Shown: positions 36,015 through 45,942, numbered from the stretch's first letter. The stretch is DNA of 64,000 nucleotides from Planctomycetaceae bacterium (GCA_003233055.1 QIKP01000005.1:1-64000), one strand, 5' to 3'. Numbers and translations: made by a program. The notes: generated from the sequence alone by a model not told the origin.

Positions 36015-36529
36015 GCGCACCTTCTCCATGCACGGGTAAGAGTCCTTCCTCTTCTCTATCGACTTGGAAGCCAGCCGTTTACAGTCGAACTCGCTTCATC
36101 GCCCGATTCGGGAAAGATAGAGGGTCTACGCAAAGATGGATGCGTTCGATGCCCGTGATGCCCAGGACGATTACAAAGTCCTTTTTGAACCGCCAAGATC
36201 ACCAAGGACGCCAAGAAAAATGTCGACGGAAGCAGGAAAGCATCGGGATTTGTAACCCTGCCACCGTTCACGAGACGGAAGAAGAAACCACGAATGACAC
36301 GAATCCAACAAATCGTTGACGAAGGAGGTTGCAGAAAGAAGGGAAACCAAGCATTTCACTCCTTTTCTTTCCGTATTCGTAAAATCCGTGTAATTCGTGG
36401 TTCTCCCGGCCTTGGCTTCCATGAACGGGTACCCCGCCGCCCTCTGCCCTCTGCCCTCTCCCTCTGCTGTGACTTTGCAGTTCTCCTGACGTGATGCCGC
36501 AAAAACGGGCGTTTCAAGTCGGCCGGCCG
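36015..36529. other. Intergenic region with a composite inverted repeat element
   Basis: No protein gene is supported. At about 36180-36220 is an A-rich stretch with a loose 'CCAAGATCACCAAGGACGCCAAG' pattern of about 11-base periodicity. At 36286-36304 and 36384-36402 are two arms of a 19-bp inverted repeat (17 of 19 matching; core ACCACGAAT and ATTCGTGGT). Near 36440-36470 is a short CCCTCTG tandem run. Small frames here translate to Asn/Thr- or Arg/Gln-rich repeats and look spurious. Confidence 0.6.
36286..36402. repeat. Inverted repeat with ACCACGAAT arms
   Basis: The arms AACCACGAATGACACGAAT (36286-36304) and ATCCGTGTAATTCGTGGTT (36384-36402) pair at 17 of 19 positions around a 79-base loop. 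From general knowledge, intergenic elements with such arms recur in planctomycete and related genomes; a genome search would be needed to count copies here. Confidence 0.7.
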
Positions 36530-38119
36530 CTAGCGGCTTCGCCAGAAACCGGGGATGAGCAGCACCAGAATGGCGAACAACTCGAGCCGGCCGAGCATCA
36601 TCAGGAAGACAAAGAGCATCTTCGCCGGGGAGGAGAATCCGGCATAGTTCTGCTTGGCACCGACGGTCCCTAGCCCAGGGCCAATGTTGTTGAGCGTCGC
36701 GGCGACGGCGCTAGCCGAGTCGATCAATTTGTTCTCGACCGGCTGGCCGGCATCGGTCCAGGTCGAATCAGGTTCGATGGCAACGAGCGTAATCCAGCTC
36801 AGCATGAAGATGAAGGTGATGAGCCCAAAGTAGAGCAGTATCTGGTTCTTAAGTTCGGCGTCGCCGATGACTTTATCCCCCAATTTAAGGGGGCGAATCA
36901 CGGAAGGGTGAAACGAACGCTCGACTTCCATCCCCAGAATCTTAATGAATAGCACGTGGCGAATCACCTTCATGCCTCCCCCCGTGCTGCCAGCGCATCC
37001 GCCCACAAACATCAAGAGAAACATTAGCGATCGGGCAAACTGGTGCCACTGGTCGAAGTCGTGGGTTCCGAATCCGGTGGTCGTGACAATCGCTGCGACC
37101 TGGAAAGAGACGTATCGCACGGCGTCACGAGCTTCCTGGCCAAAGCTAAGGCTCCCATCGGGATTGAAGTCGTGGTAGACGAAGAGCGAAAGCCCGACAA
37201 CCAGAGCCGTCGCCCCAAGCAGGATTCCGATGTAGGCTCGCCACTCCACGTCATGCCACATCGTCCCAATCCGGCCGATCAAGGCTAAATAGATGAGCGT
37301 GAAATTGATTCCGGCAATCACCATAAATAGCAGGAGGGTGTAGTCGATTAATTCGCTTTGAAAATGCCCCACACTGGCGTTGTACGTACTAAAACCACCC
37401 GTCGCCATCGTTCCGAAGGCGTGGCAAAGCGCGTCGTAGGGGGTCATCCCCTCAAGAAGGAGGACGAGGGTTAGTAACACGTTGAGCCCGATGTAGATTG
37501 CGGCAAAGTTGAGCGCCGTGTGTTGCATGCGCTCTTGGGAACCTTCCTTACTAGGTCCCGGCATTTCAGCCCGCATGAGTGCTTTGCCTGCCGAGCCTTG
37601 CCCCAAGACAGCAACAAACAGCACAATAATTCCAAGGCCCCCGAGAAAGTGGGTGCTCGACCGCCAAAACAGGATCGATCGTGGAACGATCTCGGGGTCT
37701 TCCAGCTCGGTGAGAACTGTCGCACCGGTCGTGCTAAACCCCGACTGCGATTCAAACAGGCAATCGGCGACGGTCATCGGCTGCTGCACCCCGCGAGATG
37801 GGTCGACCCAACCGCGAGCAGCACCACTCAGATAGAACGGGAGCGCTCCGAGAATCGTGGCCAGTACCCAGCTCAATCCGACGACCGCCATCGCTTCTTT
37901 GCGATAGAGGAGCGTGCGAGCATCGCGGCCCACCCAGCGGAGGATCGTGCCGACACCAAAGCAAATCGCCATGGAGGCGACGAGCGCCCAACATCCATCC
38001 GACTCAAACTGTTCGGCTACTTGAAGCTGAGGGAATGCCCAGGGGATGCTACCAAGCATGGCAATCCCCATCAGCCAGCAGAGGCCACCGAGTAGTCTGG
38101 CAACGAGTGGGTAATTCAT
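36530..38119 (-). CDS. trkH: TrkH-type potassium uptake channel subunit
   Basis: The 529-residue membrane protein has about ten to twelve hydrophobic segments arranged as four M1-P-M2 units. Typical TrkH/KtrB stretches are visible: the first pore region SQSGFSTTGATVLTELED, the second HAFGTMATGGFSTYNASVGHF, the third around VAAIVTTTGFGTHDF, and the fourth SAVAATLNNIGPGLG. The glycine-containing filter loops are all present. It imports K+ with the TrkA regulatory subunit. The ATG at 38119 begins directly at the first membrane helix; upstream frame is discarded. It follows trkA after 103 bp on the same strand. Confidence 0.95.
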   Translation of the reverse strand: MNYPLVARLLGGLCWLMGIAMLGSIPWAFPQLQVAEQFESDGCWALVASMAICFGVGTILRWVGRDARTLLYRKEAMAVVGLSWVLATILGALPFYLSGAARGWVDPSRGVQQPMTVADCLFESQSGFSTTGATVLTELEDPEIVPRSILFWRSSTHFLGGLGIIVLFVAVLGQGSAGKALMRAEMPGPSKEGSQERMQHTALNFAAIYIGLNVLLTLVLLLEGMTPYDALCHAFGTMATGGFSTYNASVGHFQSELIDYTLLLFMVIAGINFTLIYLALIGRIGTMWHDVEWRAYIGILLGATALVVGLSLFVYHDFNPDGSLSFGQEARDAVRYVSFQVAAIVTTTGFGTHDFDQWHQFARSLMFLLMFVGGCAGSTGGGMKVIRHVLFIKILGMEVERSFHPSVIRPLKLGDKVIGDAELKNQILLYFGLITFIFMLSWITLVAIEPDSTWTDAGQPVENKLIDSASAVAATLNNIGPGLGTVGAKQNYAGFSSPAKMLFVFLMMLGRLELFAILVLLIPGFWRSR

Positions 38120-38222
38120 GGGGGGGTCCTGAGATAGCCTTCCGCGTTCAGCCGATCCTAAGCAACGGTAGCATCGCAACAAGAGAGGGGCAGGCAGAGG
38201 AAAAGAGGTCTTCGGCTCCGAC

Positions 38223-39566
38223 CTAAGTCTCTTCCCCAAACTGACGCACGACGCTATTGATCTCGTCCTCATCCACCATCACGACTACCGTGTCGCCCGG
38301 CTTGAGACGATCGTCACCTCCCGGCACAAAAGCGAATTCGTGTCGCATGACCGCTGCGATCAAGCACCGAGCGGGGAGCTCAATTTTTGCCAAGACATGC
38401 TCGGTCACGATCGCCCCCTCCAGAACCTCGATCTCCAGCACCGCGATTCCGGCGTTTCCTAGTACCGTTCGCGAAATCACGGGGCCGGTGTTTAAGTAGC
38501 CAAGTATCTGCTTGGCTATCACTTCCCTGGGGCTCACCGTCACGTTGATGCCGAGCTTCCCGACGACTTGTGCGTAGTCGGGCCGGCTGACCAACGCCAT
38601 GACGGTTTGGGTGCCGCAGTCGCGTGCTTCGACGGCGGCCATGATGTTGTTCTCATCGTCACCCGTACAGGCAACGAAGACGTCGGCCGAGCCAACCCGC
38701 TCTTCCTCCAAACTCGCGCGGCGAGTCGCATCGCTATGAACGATGGTCGTCTCTTGCAGTTGCCCAGCGAGCACGTCGCATCGCTTGCGATCGGTATCGA
38801 AGAGCGACACATGGAACCGCTGCGTCTCCAGAATACGGGCCAGGTGGTAACCCGTTTCGCCCCCCCCCGCGATCACCACGCTGATCCGCCGGCCTGAGTC
38901 GCCGCAGAATTTTGCCCTCACCGCGTCGACTTCCTTCCGCGTGCCGATCACGGTCAGGCGATCGCCCGACTCGATCTTGTCCTCGGCCGACGCGATTCGG
39001 CTCTCGCCATCGCGGACGATTGAACCGACAAGGACACGCCCCGGCAGCGCGATATCTCGGATCGACTTTCCTAGGCTCTTCGATTTCGGAGAGACCAGCA
39101 TCTCGTGGACTTCGATTTCTCCCCGAGCCAAGTTCTCCAAGACGACCGAACCAGGATGATGGATGCTCCGTGCCAGCTCCATCGCCGAAAGGTGCTCCAG
39201 GCTGATGAGTCGGTCGATGCGGAAGTGGCGTTGGTAATCGAACGTGCTCAGATCACGGAACACCGGGGCATAGACTCGGGCCACCGTTCGGTGAGCCCCC
39301 ATTGCCTTGGCCATGCTAGCGGACACCATGTTCACTTCATCGTCACCGGTGACAGCCAAGCAAAGATCGCAGCTTCCGACCCCCGCTTGAAACAGCACGC
39401 TCGACTGCGATGCCGAGCCATGAAGCCCGCGGACGTCGAGAGTCTCGTTCACCTGCCGGATTTTTTCGGAGTTGCTATCAACAACCGTCACGCTATGGCC
39501 ATTGCGACACAAGAGCGCGGCAACGGAATAGCCAACAGTTCCCGCTCCTAGTAGGGCGATTCGCAT
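38223..39566 (-). CDS. trkA: Trk system potassium uptake protein TrkA
   Basis: TrkA is the cytoplasmic NAD(H)/nucleotide-binding regulator of TrkH. The 447-residue length fits two tandem RCK (TrkA-N plus TrkA-C) units. The first Rossmann motif is IALLGAGTVGYSVA at the N-terminus; the second is VVIAGGGETGYHLA at about residue 228. Each is followed by a C-terminal TrkA-C fold (about 140-220 and 365-447). I chose the ATG at 39566; a TTG three codons upstream is possible. Together with trkH it forms a complete uptake system. Confidence 0.95.
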   Translation of the reverse strand: MRIALLGAGTVGYSVAALLCRNGHSVTVVDSNSEKIRQVNETLDVRGLHGSASQSSVLFQAGVGSCDLCLAVTGDDEVNMVSASMAKAMGAHRTVARVYAPVFRDLSTFDYQRHFRIDRLISLEHLSAMELARSIHHPGSVVLENLARGEIEVHEMLVSPKSKSLGKSIRDIALPGRVLVGSIVRDGESRIASAEDKIESGDRLTVIGTRKEVDAVRAKFCGDSGRRISVVIAGGGETGYHLARILETQRFHVSLFDTDRKRCDVLAGQLQETTIVHSDATRRASLEEERVGSADVFVACTGDDENNIMAAVEARDCGTQTVMALVSRPDYAQVVGKLGINVTVSPREVIAKQILGYLNTGPVISRTVLGNAGIAVLEIEVLEGAIVTEHVLAKIELPARCLIAAVMRHEFAFVPGGDDRLKPGDTVVVMVDEDEINSVVRQFGEET

Positions 39567-39600
39567 CGAGTCCAACCTATCGCGTGTGTGGTTTGGGCGT

Positions 39601-41292
39601 TCAAGAAAGAGGAGATTTCCCAGTGGGGTCTGTTAGCTCTTTCGGAGAACCCGATTCGGAGTCGTCCTGTGAAGCTGCCTCAGGATCCTTCGCTTGGGGC
39701 GGCTCGACTCCGGAAGTCTCGTTGTTGACGCGAAGTTTTCGCTGGCGGATCTCTTCGACAAATTCTTGCTCTGTGTCGAAGTCTTCGATGATGTCCCACA
39801 GAGGAAAATCATCGGGGATCGGTTCCTCTTGAGAGTCGAGGACCTTCCTGTATTTAAGGATAAATACCATCAAATCATCCCCGGTCGTTCCCTCCCTGTC
39901 TCGAAGCGTAGGGAATTGGTCGAGGACCTGACGCCACAGGGCGAATCCCTCCTCGTACAGTTTCCTTGCTTCGATCGGCGACTGGCCATCCGCGGACTCT
40001 TTCTTGGCAAGGTACATCTTCTGTCGCGCCTTGACCGCTTCGTCGGACTGCTCAAACTCCGCACGAAGTTTCCAGTAATCGTAATTGGCCATGTCCTTGT
40101 AGCGTTGGGTGTAGATCAGATCGACCCGCAAATTGGCAATCTCCGATCCGAGAGACCCTGCCTGCTTTCGGAGTTGGGGATTCTTCTCCAGGATTCGATC
40201 AACGATGTCTTGATCGGTAACCAGCAACAATTCTTTAGCTTCGTAGGCCTGGTTCCAATCGTCCCTACTTCGTTCATTGTCAGGCTTGTCGATGGCGGCT
40301 CGCTGCTTGGCGGAGAGGGTGCTGCGGCGTTCTTCCAAGAGTTTGCTTCGTAGCCCAGGGGAGAGCGAGTCGAGTTCCTTTTCCTTCAGGGCAATCTGGT
40401 CGGCGACTTGCTGCTCATGGCCCAGTTGTAGCCTGCGACCTGTGGAGTGGGTAATCCAGAGATCGCCAAATCTCTTCCATCCATCCGCCGCCACTTTCCA
40501 AGCCGCTCGCCCCAATTCAAACTTCCCTTCGTTTCCGGTCGCTTCGGCGTAGCTCATTTGCGACTTGCTGGGACTCGCATAAAACATCTGCTCGCTCTTC
40601 TTTCCCAAGCTTTTGTGGCGATCATCGACCGCGGCAATGGCATTCTCGTACTCTAATTTGGAGACACGCCAGTTGTCACGTTCTTCGCTCCCACGGGGTG
40701 GATCGTCGCCATGGAACGCGTCGTCCGCCTTGAAGAGCCGACGATACTGAACGACCTCATCCGCGCGACCAATCTTCTGCCCGACGAACCAACCAAGGTC
40801 CCAAAGCAGTTGGGGGATGTCACGGTTCTCGCTATTCTTTTCAATGCCTTCCTGGAGGAACTCCATTCCGCGACGAACATAGTAGTAGCGATCGCGGTAA
40901 TCATCGAACTGGACGGACACGTTGTAGCTGACGTTCCACGATTGGTATTTCCAAAACGTGATGAAGTTGGGCTGCAAAAGGGCCAGTTGTTCAAGCGTGG
41001 AGGTGAGGTTCGACCAATCTTCCTTCTTCTTGTATTCGTCCGCCTTCCCCCAAAGAAGATTCACCGCCAACCCTCGGAGGCCGAGCGTAGCGAGTTTCAT
41101 CGTGGCGCTGGCAGGGTCGATTTCGCCCAGATCGGCCTGGCTGAGACCTCCGGCGCTCCGCATTTCCGAAAGAAGCCCTCCCTTGGGATCGAACACCGTC
41201 GCAGGACGGCTCAGGAGCAGCAAAGGATAAAGCAACATGGCAATCGCGATGCCATAGGCCAGCTTTCGCTGGAACACTTTGCGCTTGTTCAT
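39601..41292 (-). CDS. Hypothetical membrane-anchored protein co-translated with an ABC permease
   Basis: I do not recognise this 563-residue protein. It has a basic N-terminus, one hydrophobic helix (LAYGIAIAMLLYPLLLLS, about 11-28), then a long, mostly helical region rich in Trp, Tyr, Lys and Glu. This has helical hairpins that look TPR-like (for example around 85-180). The final 60 residues are acidic and disordered (SETSGVEPPQAKDPE-like). It would be anchored in the membrane with the bulk exported. Its ATG overlaps the permease stop codon by 4 bp (ATGA), so the two are translationally coupled. The gene order ATPase, permease, this protein suggests a third component of the ABC system. Confidence 0.8.
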   Translation of the reverse strand: MNKRKVFQRKLAYGIAIAMLLYPLLLLSRPATVFDPKGGLLSEMRSAGGLSQADLGEIDPASATMKLATLGLRGLAVNLLWGKADEYKKKEDWSNLTSTLEQLALLQPNFITFWKYQSWNVSYNVSVQFDDYRDRYYYVRRGMEFLQEGIEKNSENRDIPQLLWDLGWFVGQKIGRADEVVQYRRLFKADDAFHGDDPPRGSEERDNWRVSKLEYENAIAAVDDRHKSLGKKSEQMFYASPSKSQMSYAEATGNEGKFELGRAAWKVAADGWKRFGDLWITHSTGRRLQLGHEQQVADQIALKEKELDSLSPGLRSKLLEERRSTLSAKQRAAIDKPDNERSRDDWNQAYEAKELLLVTDQDIVDRILEKNPQLRKQAGSLGSEIANLRVDLIYTQRYKDMANYDYWKLRAEFEQSDEAVKARQKMYLAKKESADGQSPIEARKLYEEGFALWRQVLDQFPTLRDREGTTGDDLMVFILKYRKVLDSQEEPIPDDFPLWDIIEDFDTEQEFVEEIRQRKLRVNNETSGVEPPQAKDPEAASQDDSESGSPKELTDPTGKSPLS

Positions 41293-43109
41293 TTGGCCAC
41301 CTCGCGAGTGCGGAGTAAGAAGTAACCGACGATCGACAGGCCGATCACGTAGGCAGCGCCCATCGTCAATTGCTGCGCGATTTGATTTGCCGGGATGTCA
41401 AACCCGTAGGCCACGTACTTCGTTGCGTTGAACTCGCCAAAATCAGGCAGCACGTTCGCTAGCAATTCCATCGCCCCTAGGAAGACACTATCCACACTGC
41501 GCATGATCCAGAGGGAGGTTGTTTCGCTTTCCCCCCGAAAACCGGCAGTCAGATTCATTTGTGTCACCAGCCGCACCAATGATTCGACGGGCCCTCCCCC
41601 TTCCTGGATTCCCCGGGCAACGCGGACAAAAAACTCGCGGTAGAATCCGAGAAGAATAAAGGAAACGGTGAACATCATCGCGATCGGGCCACTCAACACG
41701 GTGCTCCCGGTCACGGCGATGGCGATGACCAGAACCATTTGCACCCACATGCTGATATAGGCTTTGGTGAAATTCCAAAGGGGGGACCCCTCCTTCATGC
41801 GGACGTAGCAATCCCCCTGGGCAAAACCAAAATACTGGGAACGGTCAAGACATTGCACCACCACCTCAATTTGCCCTTGTTCATCGACCAGATCGTCGAG
41901 CAGGTCAATCGGCTGGTTGTTGGTGTCGGTCAGCGTTCTGGGGAAATACCTTTGATCGATGGTGGCGTCTTTGGCGGAGAAAAACTCCGGGGCCGTTTTG
42001 AGATCGCTACCAGGCCGCTTGAGCTGAATGACCCCTTGAACGGGCGTATTGATGTCGGCTTTCCAGGTGCGGAATACGCGGACGACAAGCTCCAGCCGCA
42101 AGGCTTCGCCTCCATCGTCCTCGTCATGGAGCGTTTTTTCGTCAATGCCGTCAAACGTCCAGATGGCAGCTGCTTGGGTCCCCCCCTCGATAAAGCTGCG
42201 ATAACCCCATTCCTTTCCGACGCTCACACCGCGTGCCACCTGCACACCCTGACGATCTTTAAATCGCAAAGTCCCGCCTCTTGGGACACGAGCTCGAATG
42301 GTCTCATGGGGAGAAGAAACCACCAGCCTGCCATTGGATTCGCCAACATGGTGATCGTGGTCGTGAGCGAATTCGGCAAAGAGGTGTCCATCGTCGTCTT
42401 GTTGGATCGTGTGCCGGTGTCCCTTGTCCAGCGAGGTTGTCTCGGGAAGGTTCCCCTCTGCGTCGCCCCCTTTTGCAAGGACGGAACCGACGACTGTATG
42501 GGTATGGTCGAGCGCCCGAACCACAAAAAGGTAGCTGCAAACTCCCATGATCGCCAAGAGCACCGTTCCGACCAGGGAGAATCCAAGTATCCGGCCAATG
42601 ACCACCTCTCCTGCTCGGACCGGTTTCGTAAGGACAGTATAGATTGTTTTCGACTTAAAATCATTCGGCAGACTAAAGACGGCGAGCAATAAGGCCACGA
42701 AGAGCCCTAAAAACGATGTGGCGGTGAGGACAAAGCTAAAGTAAAGCCTGGCCGGCTCGCGTTCCGTCTTCAGAAACCAGCCGGCAAAGAGCAGCAGCAA
42801 GACAAAAACGGCGACCGCAATCAGCACTCGACCTCGGAGCGACTCCTGGATAGCCAGTCTCGCCAGTGCCCAGACTCGGCGAAAGGAGAGGGAAAATAGC
42901 TCGCGAAAACCGTTAACCACCACGCGGTAAACCTTGTCGCCTGCCTTGAGCGGTCCGTACAGAACGGTCCCCACAAGTAGGCTAAGAAGCAGGGTGGCAA
43001 TCGCGATGACCAAGAGCGTCAAAAGAAAGTGCGGGAGCGCCCCCCATCGCGTCTTGTCAAACTGCAAGAGCCACTCGAAATAAGGCAACAGTGGCTTTTC
43101 AAGAATCAT
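41289..43109 (-). CDS. ABC-2-type transporter permease with a large His-rich extracytoplasmic loop
   Basis: The 606-residue permease has membrane helices at about 26-50, 95-113, 126-147, 175-198, 450-473, 475-493 and 585-600. The block LARLAIQESLRGRVLIAVAVF (about 82-103) is typical of ABC-2 exporters, as is the KTIYTVLTKPVRAGEVVIGRILG cytoplasmic loop. Between about 200 and 445 is a large non-membrane domain. Its first part (201-254) carries nine His residues plus many Asp/Glu (DHTH, HRH, AHDHDHH), a possible metal-binding segment. It is preceded by its ATPase (65 bp) and overlaps the next gene by 4 bp. The substrate is unknown. Confidence 0.88.
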   Translation of the reverse strand: MILEKPLLPYFEWLLQFDKTRWGALPHFLLTLLVIAIATLLLSLLVGTVLYGPLKAGDKVYRVVVNGFRELFSLSFRRVWALARLAIQESLRGRVLIAVAVFVLLLLFAGWFLKTEREPARLYFSFVLTATSFLGLFVALLLAVFSLPNDFKSKTIYTVLTKPVRAGEVVIGRILGFSLVGTVLLAIMGVCSYLFVVRALDHTHTVVGSVLAKGGDAEGNLPETTSLDKGHRHTIQQDDDGHLFAEFAHDHDHHVGESNGRLVVSSPHETIRARVPRGGTLRFKDRQGVQVARGVSVGKEWGYRSFIEGGTQAAAIWTFDGIDEKTLHDEDDGGEALRLELVVRVFRTWKADINTPVQGVIQLKRPGSDLKTAPEFFSAKDATIDQRYFPRTLTDTNNQPIDLLDDLVDEQGQIEVVVQCLDRSQYFGFAQGDCYVRMKEGSPLWNFTKAYISMWVQMVLVIAIAVTGSTVLSGPIAMMFTVSFILLGFYREFFVRVARGIQEGGGPVESLVRLVTQMNLTAGFRGESETTSLWIMRSVDSVFLGAMELLANVLPDFGEFNATKYVAYGFDIPANQIAQQLTMGAAYVIGLSIVGYFLLRTREVAK

Positions 43110-43174
43110 GGTAAGGAAGCATCGGGAGTCGAGGGTTTTTACGAGCCAGGCCGTCCTCGGCCCTGGCCATCAAG

Positions 43175-44143
43175 CTAGGACTTCCCCTGCTTGGTCGGTT
43201 CCTGCTTGACGATACGTCGCCCCGGGCGGGCTTCGCTGTCGCGGACGATGGAAAGGAAAAGCTCTTCGAGCGTGGTTGTTGGATTCTCCATCGAAACCAA
43301 CTCGCCCTGATGACGCTCGATCACTTGTCGAATCTCGTCCTGGCAGTCGGCAGACAACCCGCGGGCTTTGACTTGGGTCACATCTTCTACTTTGAGCAAT
43401 TCATCGACTCGGCCCAGCTCCTTCAATTCGCCTTGATGCAAAATAGCGATGCGATCGCAAACGTCTTGGACATCTGCCAGCAAGTGGCTGCACATGACGA
43501 TGGTCTTGCCTTGGTCTCGCAGCTCCAAAATCCAATCCTTCATCTCGCGAGTCCCGATCGGGTCGAGCCCGCTCGTCGGTTCATCAAGGAGGATGAGATC
43601 CGGCTCGTTGATGAGCGCCTGCGCGAGCCCTATTCGGCGAGTCATTCCCTTGGAATATTCCCGTAACTGTCGTCGTCGCGCCGCGTCGAGTTTGACGAGC
43701 TTGATAAGTCGGTCGATTCGCTCTCGCCGAACATCGGCGGGGATGTTGAAGAGGCGGCCGTAGAAGTCGAGCGTTTCTTCGGCGTTGAGAAAGCGATAGA
43801 GGTACGACTCTTCCGGCAAATAGCCGATGCGTTCATTCTTGCTGACTTCCGTTGCATTTTGGCCGAGAACGATCGCCTCGCCCTCGGAGGGAAAGAGCAA
43901 TCCCAGGAGGAGCTTGATGGTGGTTGTTTTCCCCGAGCCGTTGGGGCCGAGCAGACCGAAGATTTCGCCCTTGTGGATCTCCAAGTCAAGCGACTTGAGT
44001 GCACGGACTTTCTGGCGTCCCCAAAAGTCGCGGTAGACTTTCGAGAGGGCCCGCGTTTCGACAACGACCTGGGCTTCGTCTGGCTCGCGCGCTCGACGCT
44101 CGCCGTTCTTATCGGAGTTAGGAATCTCTGGTGTGGCCGCCAT
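43175..44143 (-). CDS. ABC transporter ATP-binding protein
   Basis: The 322-residue ATPase has Walker [10 protein letters not shown] (about 69-77), Q-loop [13 protein letters not shown] signature [15 protein letters not shown], Walker [13 protein letters not shown] and the switch His in MCSHLL. A C-terminal extension (about 240-322) is typical of DrrA/CcmA-type exporters and ends with a Lys-rich tail. It energises the permease encoded next on the same strand. The ATG at 44143 is preceded by GAGGT at seven bases. A 30-residue acidic/basic N-terminal extension precedes the nucleotide-binding domain. Confidence 0.95.
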   Translation of the reverse strand: MAATPEIPNSDKNGERRAREPDEAQVVVETRALSKVYRDFWGRQKVRALKSLDLEIHKGEIFGLLGPNGSGKTTTIKLLLGLLFPSEGEAIVLGQNATEVSKNERIGYLPEESYLYRFLNAEETLDFYGRLFNIPADVRRERIDRLIKLVKLDAARRRQLREYSKGMTRRIGLAQALINEPDLILLDEPTSGLDPIGTREMKDWILELRDQGKTIVMCSHLLADVQDVCDRIAILHQGELKELGRVDELLKVEDVTQVKARGLSADCQDEIRQVIERHQGELVSMENPTTTLEELFLSIVRDSEARPGRRIVKQEPTKQGKS

Positions 44144-44389
44144 GCGTGGACCTCGTTTGCTCCGCGGAATTCGCCTCTAAAAAAGTGGGCGCTGTCGCGT
44201 AGGGAGCCAACTCCTGTTGAGTTTTGGGATGGTAGGATTACCGGAACGGTTGAGTTTCTGAAAAGGTCGGCATCCAGGGCCGCTTCCGTCATCGCGACGA
44301 TCCGCCCCTATCGCGCGAAGAGGGGCCAGTATAAATGCCCCGCACAGAGATCGCAAGCGGTCAAACCCTGCTCGGTCCCCAAGCCTTCG

Positions 44390-45664
44390 CTAGACGAATC
44401 GCAGTAAGGCGTATTTTTTTCGGCCGCTACGGAGGACCATCACCGATTCGCTGGCAAGGTCCGACTCCGTCAATTGGGCGGCCACGTCGGGAAACCGCCG
44501 ATTGTTGACGTACGCCCCCCCTTGCAGGATCGTCCGACGGGCTTCGCTTTTACTCTTGGCCAACTTGGCCGCATGGAGGGCGTCGATAAGTGGCAACCCC
44601 TCGCGGAGCTGCGAGCGAGGAAGCTCATGGCTCTGCACGTCGGCAAAAATCTGATTGAGCTGCTGATCGTTGAGATTGGCAATCTCCGCGCCAAAGAAAA
44701 TATCGGTCGCCTGTTGGGCGGTCGCCAGTCCCTCGGCGCCATGCACCAATTGGGTGAGCGACTCGGCGAGCCGGCGCTGGCTCGCCCGCTTCTCGGGGGC
44801 CGACTCCCGAGCGGCATCGAGTTCGACGATTTCCGGCTGCTCCAGCTCGGTCAGCATCCGCAAGCAATTCCCCGCGTCGGCGTCCTCGGTGTTGAGCCAA
44901 TACTGGTAGAATTGATAGGGACTCGTTCGGTCGGCGTCGAGCCAGATCGCCCCTTGCTCGGTCTTGCCCATTTTGGACCCGTCCGATTTGGTGAGCAGCG
45001 GGCACGTCATGCCGCGCAGCTGGGTCGACTCCATCCGCCGGCCCAGGTCAATGCCGGCGGTAATGTTCCCCCATTGGTCGCTCCCACCGACTTGCAGCTC
45101 GCAATGGTAATTCCTGTAGAGGTGGACGAAGTCGTACGCTTGGAGCAGCATGTAGCTAAACTCCGTGTAACTCATCCCGACATCGTCCCGCCCGAGTCGC
45201 CCTTTAACGGAATCTTTCGCGAGCATCACGTTCACAGGGAAGTTCTTTCCGACATCGCGCAAGAACTCAATGTACCCGAACCCCTTCATCCAATCGAAGT
45301 TGTTGACCAACTCCGCCGAAGTGGAGCCGCCAAAATCGAGGAATCTTCCGATCTGGCCGCGAAGGCCCACAACGTTCTGCTCGAGCACCTCTGGCGAGAG
45401 CAACTTCCGCTCCGCGGACTTGCCGCTCGGATCGCCAATCATCCCGGTTGCCCCGCCGACCAAGGCAATCGGCCGATGCCCTGCCTTCTGAAATCGCCGC
45501 AGCAGCATCAGCGGCAGCAGGCTCCCGACATGGAGACTATCGGCCGTCGGATCGAATCCGGCGTAGAGCGTGCGAGGCTTCTCATCGAGCCAATCGGAGA
45601 GGCCCTCGTCGTCGGTCGACTGATGGAGCAGGTTCCGCCAACGGAGTTCTTCAAGGAATTTCAT
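44390..45664 (-). CDS. tyrS: Tyrosyl-tRNA synthetase
   Basis: The 424-residue class Ic synthetase charges tRNA(Tyr). The HIGH-equivalent is DSLHVGSLLPL, preceded by LYAGFDPTA, and the KMSKS equivalent is KSDGSKMGKT. The tyrosine-binding region (YTEFSYMLLQAYDF, GGSDQWGNI) is complete. An S4-type RNA-binding domain forms the C-terminus (LAKSKSEARRTILQGGAYVNN). This is the bacterial TyrRS form with the S4 domain. The start at 45664 matches the family opening MKFLEELRWRNL; the longer upstream frame is discarded. The glycosyltransferase gene starts divergently 279 bp away. Confidence 0.97.
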   Translation of the reverse strand: MKFLEELRWRNLLHQSTDDEGLSDWLDEKPRTLYAGFDPTADSLHVGSLLPLMLLRRFQKAGHRPIALVGGATGMIGDPSGKSAERKLLSPEVLEQNVVGLRGQIGRFLDFGGSTSAELVNNFDWMKGFGYIEFLRDVGKNFPVNVMLAKDSVKGRLGRDDVGMSYTEFSYMLLQAYDFVHLYRNYHCELQVGGSDQWGNITAGIDLGRRMESTQLRGMTCPLLTKSDGSKMGKTEQGAIWLDADRTSPYQFYQYWLNTEDADAGNCLRMLTELEQPEIVELDAARESAPEKRASQRRLAESLTQLVHGAEGLATAQQATDIFFGAEIANLNDQQLNQIFADVQSHELPRSQLREGLPLIDALHAAKLAKSKSEARRTILQGGAYVNNRRFPDVAAQLTESDLASESVMVLRSGRKKYALLRFV

Positions 45665-45942
45665 GGAGGCGATTTTCGTTCTCGGCTGGCTAAAAGACAA
45701 GCCCGCACCTCGCAGTCGCCCCGAATTCGCTTTTTCTCTTTGATTCTGCGATTCTGCACCAGAATTCTGCACCAGGGATGAGGACCGCGAGAGACTGGCC
45801 CGGATCGAGCGGAGCCCGCCCCCTTTTGGCCCGGCCAGCATGGAATTGCTAGCAGAAGAGTTGGCGTTGGTCGCTTGGCGGCGGTTTGGTACCGTTTGCT
45901 CCTCTGGCCTCCTTTCGACCACTGGACTCGCGACTCCTAGCC

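Noticed and set aside
36030-36500. Small frames with Asn/Thr- or Arg/Gln-rich repeats between the WD40 gene and trkH
   Set aside because: Their peptides come directly from the intergenic inverted-repeat element and resemble well-known spurious predictions.
44474-45781. 435-codon plus-strand frame antisense to tyrS
   Set aside because: Opposite the tyrosyl-tRNA synthetase coding frame and without family features.
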